Source: Cyclobacteriaceae bacterium (lineage in GTDB: Bacteria; Bacteroidota; Bacteroidia; Cytophagales; Cyclobacteriaceae). From it: DNA of 19,035 nt. The notes under the pieces are model-generated. The model was given only the letters and a program-made list of their open reading frames with translations. It made no database searches and had not been told where the DNA came from. Where the stretch lies: positions 1 through 19,035 of the forward strand of contig VFKK01000301.1 of assembly GCA_009885605.1 (NCBI GenBank), given 5' to 3'. How positions within the stretch are numbered: the stretch's first letter is position 1; the number at the start of each line of letters is the position of its first letter. Position numbers and translations under genes: made by a program. This document shows positions 6,886 to 13,268 of the stretch, piece by piece.

Positions 6886-8758
6886 CCACATCCGTCAGCT
6901 GTACCTCCAGGCTTTCAATTTCTCCCTGAAGGGCCAAAAGGTGTTGCTTCATTTTCTCCATTATTTCTTCCGAATCCACCTGGAACGAGTTTATCAGGTT
7001 TTGATAATAGGCCACACCCTGGATCAGATTCTTTCGGAATTTATCCAAATAGGCTTCTTTTTTCGGTGATTTATCAGGCATGAATTCTTCAAACTCCTTC
7101 CTCAGGTAGGTCACGTAAAGTTGCAATTCCTTCACAAATGCATGAGGCCGATCCAGTTCCAGCTTGAGGTTGATCTTGCCATAGATATGATCAGCCATTT
7201 CCTTCAGGCTGTAGATTCCTTTGAAATACGCAAGGTTTGGACCGGGACAAATCGTCACTGCCGACAGGTTTCTCTTGGGTGTTTCTCCGTTTGCAAGAAT
7301 TGCCGGAGCGCTGAGTCCTTCGCAGAGACAGTCTTTCGCTAAAATCAGATCCATGTCATGCTGGGAGATTTCACCTTGCTCGAATTGCTTCGTCTTCAGA
7401 ACCTGATATTGTCTGGAAGCGATGCAAATAGGAATCTTGGTGAATTCCGTGTTGAAACTCAGAAACTTCTTGTAACAAGGACTTCCGGGACGATGCTTTT
7501 CAATTCGATGGATTCGTTGCTCCTCGGCACTGCTGGTTCGCAGGTTATTGAATGGGATACCCAAAGGAGAGGCATAACTCAGGTAGAAATCTGAGTTTTT
7601 CGCTTTTATGATTCTTTGAATAGTGTCTTCATCGACTGATGTCGCTTCCGGTACAAGCAAAAACGGGCTGCCCCAACCCGTGCCATCGAGTTCGTAATAA
7701 TTTCTCAAAAAGGAATCTTCGGTCGCTGTGCCGATTCCACCCTGATAGGTAATCTTGATTGCTATTTGCTCGGGAAGTAAGGGAAGGCCTTTTTCCGTTA
7801 ATGCTTGCTGGCAAGTTTGGAAAATACTTTCCGTCAGGGTTGTCCTGTTCTGCTTGAATTCTTCCAAAATAGGACCGATCAGGAATCCATCGGTTGCGAA
7901 CGCATGACCTCCACAGTTCAGCCCTGATTCAATCCTGAATTCGGAAACCCAAATCCCTTTTTTCGCCAGGAATTTACCCTGAATCAGAGCGGATCGGTAA
8001 TCGCTCACTTTTAGAATTACTCCTTTTGCAATTGCTCCTGTATGATCAGGAAAGAAGTCAGGGAATTTTTCGATGTACCCATAAAGTGCCGGATTCATTC
8101 CTGCGGAAAAGATCACGGAGGCGTTCAGCTTGCTTTGGGCAAATCCGCGAAGGGCTGATAAAGCATCCGAAAACTCTCTCGGAAGTTCATTTCCATTTTC
8201 ATCGTAGTTCAGCTTATCGACTTTGGTCATGATATTCACGTCCACATTTCCTGCTACGAGCTGATCTTTTATTTTTTGGATCAACTCCGTTTTTTTCTCA
8301 TCAGACGCATCTTTCAATTCTTCTGAGAGAAGACTGAGAGGACTTCCTGCCGGAAGAAGATCAAGATATTTTGCCAGAGGACTATCTGCATCCAATCCGA
8401 TTTCGCGCATTTCTTTCATCTGCAGATCTATGATATCCTGGAGCAGGTTCAGGTAACTCGTGATGCGTTTTGCACGCGAATCTTCCAGATGCATTGGAAT
8501 CTCAGTGAACGGAAGGTTCCATTTATGAGAATAAATCTTCCTCATGACCTCCAGAAGTTGATCATCCATAATTGAAACGACACTTGAAATTCCATATCGG
8601 GCAACTTTCACCGGTGTGTCAACGGTGTATCCCAATCCCATGACAGGGATGTGAAAGGTATGAGCAGAGGAATTGGTTTGCATAGGGTTAGTTGTGCCTT
8701 TGAGAGGCCCGGGAGTTAAGTTTGTCAGATGAAGATGTTCATCATTCAGGCGATGCAA
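6881..8758 (-). CDS. Large conserved-looking protein of unknown function
   Basis: A protein of up to 625 residues that I do not recognise with certainty. It has no signal peptide or membrane segment, so it is probably cytoplasmic. The first part (HIPVMGLGYTVDTPVKVARYGISSVVSIMDD) and a later YQGGIGTATED loop recall FMN-dependent TIM-barrel enzymes of the nitronate monooxygenase/FabK type. Clustered cysteines occur in GLNCGGHAFATDGF, KDCLCEGLSAP and TICPGPNLAYF, which might bind a metal or cofactor. The C-terminal 120 residues look helical, ending in a probable coiled coil. The longest frame starts at TTG 8758 after an AAAGAGG-like sequence; the ATG at 8683 (residue 26) is closer to where the conserved region seems to start and may be the true one. 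It is transcribed alone. Oxidoreductase activity is only a hypothesis. Confidence 0.8.
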   Translation of the reverse strand: MHRLNDEHLHLTNLTPGPLKGTTNPMQTNSSAHTFHIPVMGLGYTVDTPVKVARYGISSVVSIMDDQLLEVMRKIYSHKWNLPFTEIPMHLEDSRAKRITSYLNLLQDIIDLQMKEMREIGLDADSPLAKYLDLLPAGSPLSLLSEELKDASDEKKTELIQKIKDQLVAGNVDVNIMTKVDKLNYDENGNELPREFSDALSALRGFAQSKLNASVIFSAGMNPALYGYIEKFPDFFPDHTGAIAKGVILKVSDYRSALIQGKFLAKKGIWVSEFRIESGLNCGGHAFATDGFLIGPILEEFKQNRTTLTESIFQTCQQALTEKGLPLLPEQIAIKITYQGGIGTATEDSFLRNYYELDGTGWGSPFLLVPEATSVDEDTIQRIIKAKNSDFYLSYASPLGIPFNNLRTSSAEEQRIHRIEKHRPGSPCYKKFLSFNTEFTKIPICIASRQYQVLKTKQFEQGEISQHDMDLILAKDCLCEGLSAPAILANGETPKRNLSAVTICPGPNLAYFKGIYSLKEMADHIYGKINLKLELDRPHAFVKELQLYVTYLRKEFEEFMPDKSPKKEAYLDKFRKNLIQGVAYYQNLINSFQVDSEEIMEKMKQHLLALQGEIESLEVQLTDVG

Positions 8759-8827
8759 TTTTCCTCTTTTTCTCAGCGAAAAGCATGATAAAAGTCAGAT
8801 TGAGACCTGTTTTAGCGCAGGGAAATT

Positions 8828-8850
8828 CGAGTTCTTTGAAAAAGAACTCG
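8828..8850. repeat. Perfect 10-bp hairpin
   Basis: CGAGTTCTTT (8828-8837) pairs exactly with AAAGAACTCG (8841-8850) around a GAA loop. No T-run follows on either strand, so it is not a classical terminator. It lies upstream of the unknown minus-strand gene and just outside repeat copy 1. Confidence 0.6.
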
Positions 8851-8874
8851 TCATACAATTAAATATGGAGGATA

Positions 8875-9191
8875 ATTTTCTAAAAAATTGTTGAGTTTGT
8901 GGACCAGCATTCTTTGAGTTGAAATGTTTCGGGTTAGGGTAATGCCCTAGGAAATTTATAGTTTTTAAACAGCCGATCGAGCCGTTAAGAAAATGGGTTA
9001 GTTCCCGAAGTGTAACGAGGGAAATCCACCCATTTTTAGGGTTGATCAAGGTTTAAAAATCAAATAGCCAAGAATGTATTTTCCAGTACCAAACTCAGCC
9101 TATTTGAAATAAATTACCAGGCATTAAGGTTTTTGGTTACTTTTTGCCTTCAAAAAGTGACGAGGAAAAAAATTGAGATTAAGGATTGAAT
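8875..9191. repeat. 317-bp imperfect direct repeat, copy 1
   Basis: Matches 11592-11909 in the same orientation along its whole length, roughly 80-85% identical by eye. Well-conserved blocks include TTTATAGTTTTTAAACAGCC, TTAGTTCCCGAAGTGTAACG and TTACCAGGCATTAAGGTTTT. Two hairpins are shared: a long one (8990-9006 with 9019-9036; outer 9 bp and inner 5 bp paired, mismatched in between here) and a short one (9136-9161, stem of 11 with one G-T, loop CCTT). No transposase or convincing open frame is inside. Confidence 0.8.
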
Positions 9192-9470
9192 CAAAGAAAA
9201 GGCTCAACTCTGCCAAAAGATTTATTTTTAGTGCCAAACATTGCCGGAGCGGAGACACTTCCTGCGGCATCAGAACTCTTTTTAGTGCAGGGAAATTGAG
9301 TCAGATAGATATGAATTTTAGTTTTTCTTTCACTGAAAAGTTGAGCGAAAGCCTTTCGCATGGATTCGCTTCTTGTGTAAGAAATGTTACCGTTAAACGG
9401 ATTCGATTTCGGGATATTTCCAAACGGAAAACAAACCAAAAGACTGGTTTTAGTAACTAAATGAAACTCC

Positions 9471-10091
9471 ATGTCCGCAACAGATCTTCAACAACACTGG
9501 GAAAATGTATATGAAACCAAGGATACAACTCGGGTGGGCTGGTTTCAGCAAAAACCCATCATTTCCCTGAATTTCTTTGATTTCCTAAAAATCCCGAAAG
9601 ATGCTAAAATTCTGGATGCTGGCGGAGGCGACAGCTTGCTGGTAGATTACTTGAATGACTTGGGCTATCAAAATATCACGGTGCTTGACATCTCTGCGGG
9701 TGCAATCCAGAATGCGCAAATCAGATTGGGAAGCCTTGCAGAGGAAGTCTGTTGGATAGTGGACGATCTGAGCAAGTGCAAACTCGATGGAAAATATGAT
9801 GTATGGCATGACAGAGCTGCTTTTCACTTTTTAAGGAAAAAAAAGGAATTGGACCATTACCTCGATTTGGTCCAAAAATCGGTGAAGCAGGGAGGATATT
9901 TGATCGTGGGTACATTTTCGGTAAATGGACCCACGACTTGCAGCGGGCTGCCGGTGACTCAGTATTCGGTCGGATCACTTATGGAGTTTTTCAGTGATTT
10001 CTTCGAGCCAATCAAATGTCTGAATACCGACCATATTACTCCTGGAGGAGTAGAACAGAATTATACTTTCTGTGCCCTCCGAAGGAAATAA
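9471..10091 (+). CDS. Class I SAM-dependent methyltransferase
   Basis: A 206-residue cytoplasmic protein with the class I Rossmann methyltransferase layout. Motif I, ILDAGGGDS, is at residues 47-55; an acidic strand end, VLDIS, follows about 20 residues later; VDDL then KYDVWHDRAAFHFL form the following motifs; and GGYLIVGTFS is the later strand. The N-terminal QHWENVYETKDTTRVGWFQ is typical of a small-molecule methyltransferase subgroup found in many bacteria, related to thiopurine/tellurite-type enzymes. The substrate is unknown. The gene begins about 280 bp after repeat copy 1 and precedes a DUF302 gene by 93 bp and a cation transporter further on, so a part in metal or metalloid stress is a contextual guess. 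The ATG at 9471 is the natural start, with no strong ribosome binding site. Confidence 0.88.
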   Translation: MSATDLQQHWENVYETKDTTRVGWFQQKPIISLNFFDFLKIPKDAKILDAGGGDSLLVDYLNDLGYQNITVLDISAGAIQNAQIRLGSLAEEVCWIVDDLSKCKLDGKYDVWHDRAAFHFLRKKKELDHYLDLVQKSVKQGGYLIVGTFSVNGPTTCSGLPVTQYSVGSLMEFFSDFFEPIKCLNTDHITPGGVEQNYTFCALRRK

Positions 10092-10184
10092 CAGGATTGA
10101 CCTGAAACCAGACGTCTGTTACTAGAAAAGTTGCGTTTTAATCTTATTGAATTATTAATTCTTTTACCAAAAAATCTTAATCCC

Positions 10185-10574
10185 ATGAGCTATTATCAAT
10201 CCAAAATTGTCCATGCCGAAGACATCATGTCTGTTCGGTCCAAGGTGGAAGCGGCCCTCAAAATCGAGGGATTCGGTATTCTTACTGAAATAGATATTCA
10301 GGCAACCATGAAGAAAAAGCTGGACAGAGATTACAAACCGTATCTGATTTTGGGTGCCTGTAATCCGGTTTTTGCGGATAAAGTTTTACAGGCCGAGCCT
10401 CATATCGGAACACTTTTGCCTTGTAATGTCACGATCAGAGAGGTAGAGGAAGGAAATTTCGAAGTGGCTATCATGGATCCTACCGTTGCAATGTCTATGG
10501 TGCACAACCCGATGATCGAGCCACTAGCCGTAGAAGTCCGAGAGAAATTGGTGAGAATGCTTTCGAATGTCTGA
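10185..10574 (+). CDS. DUF302 domain protein
   Basis: A 129-residue soluble protein consisting almost wholly of a DUF302 domain: VEAALKIEGFGILTEIDIQATMKKKL, then YLILGACNPVFADKVLQAEPHIGTLLPCNVTIRE and EVAIMDPTVAMSMV. These are characteristic family signatures. The biochemical role of DUF302 is not established; members are often next to metal transport or sulfur-handling genes. I use the ATG at 10185 rather than the TTG at 10131, because the conserved domain begins right after SYYQSKIVHAED and the extra 18 residues look like translated leader. It lies between the methyltransferase and the HMA/CDF transporter, all on the plus strand but with spacers of 93 and 155 bp, so co-transcription is uncertain. 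Confidence 0.87.
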   Translation: MSYYQSKIVHAEDIMSVRSKVEAALKIEGFGILTEIDIQATMKKKLDRDYKPYLILGACNPVFADKVLQAEPHIGTLLPCNVTIREVEEGNFEVAIMDPTVAMSMVHNPMIEPLAVEVREKLVRMLSNV

Positions 10575-10586
10575 GCCTTAAGAGTG

Positions 10587-10650
10587 TTTCCCAGGTTGGG
10601 AAATAACTATTGAATGGACGGTGTTTCAGGAATGGAACACCTTTCTTATT
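10587..10650 (+). terminator. Possible terminator hairpins after the DUF302 gene
   Basis: Two hairpins follow the stop. TTTCCCA-GGT-TGGGAAA at 10587-10603 is perfect but has no T-run. GGTGTT (10620-10625) with AACACC (10636-10641) has a T-rich tail (CTTTCTTATTT). The second could be a weak terminator separating DUF302 from the transporter. Confidence 0.4.
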
Positions 10651-10729
10651 TACTAATTTCTTGATTCCTGCATGATTATGATAAAGTCAAATGCTGGATC
10701 GATAAATTGAAGCCTGATCCTGATTTCTA

Positions 10730-11521
10730 ATGAATAAGACCACGTTTGAAATTCCAAAAATGGATTGCCCATCGGAAGAAAATCTGATCCGGGTGAAGCT
10801 GAAGGATATTGACTCTATCCTCAATCTTGACTTTGACCTTTCCAACCGAAAACTGACGGTGATTCATTCCGATCATTTGGAACGAATAGAGAAAGCTCTG
10901 GATGAATTGAATCTGGGAAGTCACCGAATCGGAATTGAAACAGCTGAGAAATTCGAATTTTCGCAGGAATCTGGTCAGCGGAAATTGCTTTGGATAGTGC
11001 TGGGTATCAATTTTTTCTTTTTTCTGCTGGAAATGATCACCGGTCTGATTTCCAATTCCATGGGATTGGTCGCAGACAGCCTCGATATGTTGGCGGATGC
11101 GTTTGTTTATGGAATCAGTTTGCTTGCCGTAGGTGCTGCGATTTCTTCGCAAAAGCGAGTGGCCAAACTTGCCGGATATTTTCAATTGATCCTGGCTATT
11201 TTGGGATTTTCGGAAGTGTTGAGGAGATTTTTCGGAATTGAGTCTTTGCCTGATTTTTCACTGATGATGGGGATTTCATTCCTTGCTTTGATTGGCAACG
11301 CCACGAGCCTTTATCTCCTTCAGAAATCAAAAAGCAAAGCCGCACATATGCAAGCCAGTATGATTTTCACGTCCAATGATGTGATCATCAATATAGGAGT
11401 GATCGTCGCCGGAGGCCTGGTCTACTGGTTGCAATCAGGATTGCCAGATCTGATCATCGGATCGGTTGTGTTTGTGCTGGTGATTCAGGGAGCATTTCGG
11501 ATTCTAAAGCTTGCCAAATAA
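10730..11521 (+). CDS. HMA-like plus CDF-like cation transporter
   Basis: A 263-residue inner-membrane protein. Residues 1-70 form a small HMA-like ferredoxin fold with a single metal-motif cysteine (PKMDCPSEENL, Cys13) instead of CxxC. Residues 86-260 hold about five to six membrane segments of the cation diffusion facilitator type, with ADSLDMLADAF (Asp116, Asp119, Asp123) at the usual first half of the metal site. The second half, SMIFTSNDVIINIGVI, keeps Asp217 but has Phe213 where most CDF pumps have His. There is no long cytoplasmic C-terminal domain. It is therefore an atypical, short CDF relative whose ion, and whether it transports at all, are uncertain. It follows the DUF302 gene by 155 bp and ends right before a terminator and repeat copy 2. 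Confidence 0.85.
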   Translation: MNKTTFEIPKMDCPSEENLIRVKLKDIDSILNLDFDLSNRKLTVIHSDHLERIEKALDELNLGSHRIGIETAEKFEFSQESGQRKLLWIVLGINFFFFLLEMITGLISNSMGLVADSLDMLADAFVYGISLLAVGAAISSQKRVAKLAGYFQLILAILGFSEVLRRFFGIESLPDFSLMMGISFLALIGNATSLYLLQKSKSKAAHMQASMIFTSNDVIINIGVIVAGGLVYWLQSGLPDLIIGSVVFVLVIQGAFRILKLAK

Positions 11522-11549
11522 AAAAGCCCGGAATTTCTTCAGGGCTTTT
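11522..11549 (+). terminator. Rho-independent terminator of the cation transporter gene
   Basis: AAAAGCCC (11522-11529) pairs with GGGCTTTT (11542-11549), with a further GAA/TTC pairing inside. It begins directly after the stop codon. The T-run is short but inside the stem base, as is common in this group. Confidence 0.75.
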
Positions 11550-11591
11550 AAAATCCTAAATCTTAGAACTCCCTATAATTACTTCAAAATC

Positions 11592-11909
11592 ATTTTCTAA
11601 AAAATGTTTGAATTCGCGTAGCAGCATTCGGTGAATTGAAATGTTTCGGATTAGGGTAATGCCTTCGGGAATTTATAGTTTTTAAACAGCCGATCGAACC
11701 GTTAAAAAAATAGGTTAGTTCCCGAAGTGTAACGAGGGAACTAACCCATTTTTAGGGTTGATCAATGTTTAAAAATCAAATAGCCCTGAGTGTTTCTTCG
11801 AGTAAAAAACTTTGCCTATCTGAAAAAAATTACCAGGCATTAAGGTTTTGGGTTACTTTTTGGCTTCAAAAAGTAACGAAAGAAAAAAAACTAAGAGTAA
11901 GGATTGAAT
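11592..11909. repeat. 318-bp imperfect direct repeat, copy 2
   Basis: Second copy of the element at 8875-9191, same orientation. Its long hairpin is nearly perfect here: 11707-11723 with 11736-11752, 16 of 17 positions paired, 12-nt loop. The short hairpin is perfect: GTTACTTTTTG (11852-11862) with CAAAAAGTAAC (11867-11877), loop GCTT. AACCC at 11743-11747 could also pair with GGGTT at 11755-11759, an alternative exclusive to the long stem. The rest of the gap up to 12034 shows nothing recognisable beyond a small hairpin (12019-12035) over the stop of the next gene. Confidence 0.8.
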
Positions 11910-12034
11910 TGGATAGAGTGTGATCCTCCTGGAAAATTTCTTCTTTAAATTTCCGCAGAATGCAGGTTGAAAGAAGAATTATAACTTTCAATACAGCACG
12001 TATGATTGAGTTTTCCCAAGAAGTAAATCACTTC

Positions 12035-12622
12035 TCAATCCCTCGGCGGATTGATCATAATATGCGCTCTGTGTGTACCCGGATCCATGATCCAGGGCAT
12101 TCCGGGAGCGTAGGCTTTTAGCGGCAAGCCGGTAGTTTCCGGAGTACCCCATGGAATGTACACGACATATCGGAGATAGGTATTTTTCACTTCTCCAGAA
12201 GTGGTATTATAGTCTGCAGCTTCAGCAGAGAGAGAAAATAAAGTTGCTCCGCTTTTCGGCATTTTGAGTTTCCCGCTTTTGGCTTCTGCTTCTCTGATAT
12301 CAAATATTTGCTGAACTGTCTTTCCTTCAATTTTCAGTCTTCTGCCACGTTCCATAAACGGTTGCAAATCGGAATGATAGCAGGAGGTATTAAACCCCGG
12401 ACTTTTTGGATCATCGGCCAGGCAAACCATCTCGTTGGTTCCTTTCCGCAACACCACCCACTCACCTTTGGCATCATATCCGTAGATCATGGCCCCGGCT
12501 CTTTTTTCTTCAGGCGCAGCCATCAAGGCGTTTTGAATCTGGATTTCTTTCGAGGGGATCGTTTGGGCAAAAACCGGAAATGCAAAAAGAATGGACAGGG
12601 CAATTGATAGGATGGTTTTCAT
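12035..12622 (-). CDS. Secreted protein of unknown function
   Basis: A 195-residue protein with a clear Sec signal peptide (MKTILSIALSILFAFPVFAQ, cleavage near residue 20). The mature part has two cysteines that could form a disulfide in the oxidising periplasm (MVCLADDP and NTSCYHSD, about residues 67 and 81), a basic MERGRRLKIEGKT helix, and a C-terminus ending PGTHRAHIMINPPRD. It looks like a conserved family of secreted hypothetical proteins, but I know no function for it. It is divergent from the Rrf2 regulator, starting 114 bp from the operator dyad at 12736-12753, so it could share that control. A hairpin at 12019-12035 (AGAAGT-AAATC-ACTTCT) overlaps its stop and may help end the transcript. 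The start ATG at 12622 is supported by the signal peptide. Confidence 0.82.
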   Translation of the reverse strand: MKTILSIALSILFAFPVFAQTIPSKEIQIQNALMAAPEEKRAGAMIYGYDAKGEWVVLRKGTNEMVCLADDPKSPGFNTSCYHSDLQPFMERGRRLKIEGKTVQQIFDIREAEAKSGKLKMPKSGATLFSLSAEAADYNTTSGEVKNTYLRYVVYIPWGTPETTGLPLKAYAPGMPWIMDPGTHRAHIMINPPRD

Positions 12623-12735
12623 GGTTTTTGGGTTTGGCTTGGTACAATTTTAGTCAATAATATATCAATTATTCCTCTCTTGGGGTTCAAAACAATGAAT
12701 AAAACAGATTTTTTATTTCAGTAAAAAAAATAGTA

Positions 12736-12753
12736 TCGGATATTTTTATCCTT
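12736..12753 (+). promoter_or_regulatory. Operator dyad in the Rrf2 promoter
   Basis: TCGGATATTTTTATCCTT: GGATA-TTTT-TATCC with one outer mismatch compared with the FAS1 and NnrS-like copies (same dyad, opposite strand reading). It lies 43 bp upstream of the Rrf2 start, where a -33 element would be, which fits autoregulation. Confidence 0.65.
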
Positions 12754-12766
12754 TAATATTTTCTTT

Positions 12767-12774
12767 TACATTTG
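12767..12774 (+). promoter_or_regulatory. -7 box of the Rrf2 gene promoter
   Basis: TACATTTG fits the Bacteroidetes -7 consensus TAnnTTTG exactly, 21 bp before the ATG. No TTG is seen at the expected -33 position, which is occupied by the operator dyad. Confidence 0.55.
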
Positions 12775-12795
12775 ATCATCTTATAAACTCAAACG

Positions 12796-13227
12796 ATGTT
12801 TTCCAAAGCCTGTAAATACGCAATCAATGCGATGATTTATATCTCAACGCTTCCGGAAGGAAACGATCGGGTTGGCTTGAAAGAGATTTCTAAGGCGATC
12901 AATTCGCCGGAGGCCTTCACCGCAAAGATTTTACAGATTTTAGTTAGGGAAAACCTCCTTTCCTCCATTAAAGGTCCCAATGGAGGTTTTGAGATACATG
13001 AGGAAGGAAGAAAAACCCACTTGTATCGAATTGTGCAGGTGATAGACGGGGATCAGATCTTCACCGGTTGTGCTTTGGGACTAGAAAAATGCTCAGAAGA
13101 TCATCCTTGCGCGGTTCACAATAAATTCAAAGCCATCCGCGAACACCTTGCCGGAATGATGATGACTACCTCGCTGGAGGATATGGCAAAGGGAATTCAG
13201 AATGGAACCAACTTCTTAAAAATTTAA
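12796..13227 (+). CDS. Rrf2-family regulator, NsrR/IscR-like
   Basis: A 143-residue DNA-binding protein of the Rrf2 family. An N-terminal winged helix-turn-helix begins FSKACKYAINAMIYI, with recognition-helix region SPEAFTAKILQILVRENLLSS and the wing SIKGPNGGFEI. Three cysteines (Cys92, Cys99, Cys105; spacing x6 and x5) in GCALGLEKCSEDHPC match the Fe-S cluster loop of NsrR and IscR. In NsrR the cluster reacts with NO and DNA binding is lost. The position directly before ric, with the shared dyad in both leaders, supports an NO sensor; an IscR-like or other Fe-S role cannot be excluded. The gap to ric is 41 bp and includes a second dyad, so ric can be controlled separately as well as by read-through. 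Its own promoter carries the same dyad. Confidence 0.9.
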   Translation: MFSKACKYAINAMIYISTLPEGNDRVGLKEISKAINSPEAFTAKILQILVRENLLSSIKGPNGGFEIHEEGRKTHLYRIVQVIDGDQIFTGCALGLEKCSEDHPCAVHNKFKAIREHLAGMMMTTSLEDMAKGIQNGTNFLKI

Positions 13228-13243
13228 AAAAATTTCAATTTAT

Positions 13244-13262
13244 AAAGGATAAAAATATCTTA
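13244..13262 (+). promoter_or_regulatory. Degraded operator dyad before ric
   Basis: AAAGGATAAAAATATCTTA: the left arm and spacer match the FAS1 operator exactly, while the right arm has TATCTTA instead of TATCCTT. It ends 6 bp before the ric ATG, the same start-codon-proximal placement seen before the NnrS-like gene. Confidence 0.6.
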
Positions 13263-13268
13263 AATACC

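Larger units (their letters stand above)
8759..9470. other. Long noncoding region holding repeat copy 1
   Basis: A 712-bp gap without a supportable gene. It contains a perfect hairpin (8828-8850), repeat copy 1 (8875-9191) and a further 280 bp. The phrase TTTTAG-Y-GCAGGGAAATT appears both near 8811-8827 and near 9281-9297, suggesting remnants of a second, shorter duplication. The segment around 9242-9267 (GCCGGAGC...CTGCGGC) can fold weakly. Confidence 0.55.

Noticed and set aside
8795..9049. Open frame of 84 codons on the minus strand
   Set aside because: It runs through repeat copy 1 and the hairpin beside it and has no domain signature. It is most likely translated noncoding repeat.
9173..9472. 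Overlapping open frames on both strands before the methyltransferase
   Set aside because: Both have unusual composition, overlap each other and the repeat end, and show no family motif.
10131..10184. N-terminal extension of the DUF302 gene from a TTG codon
   Set aside because: The added 18 residues look like translated AT-rich leader. The ATG at 10185 begins directly before the conserved domain.
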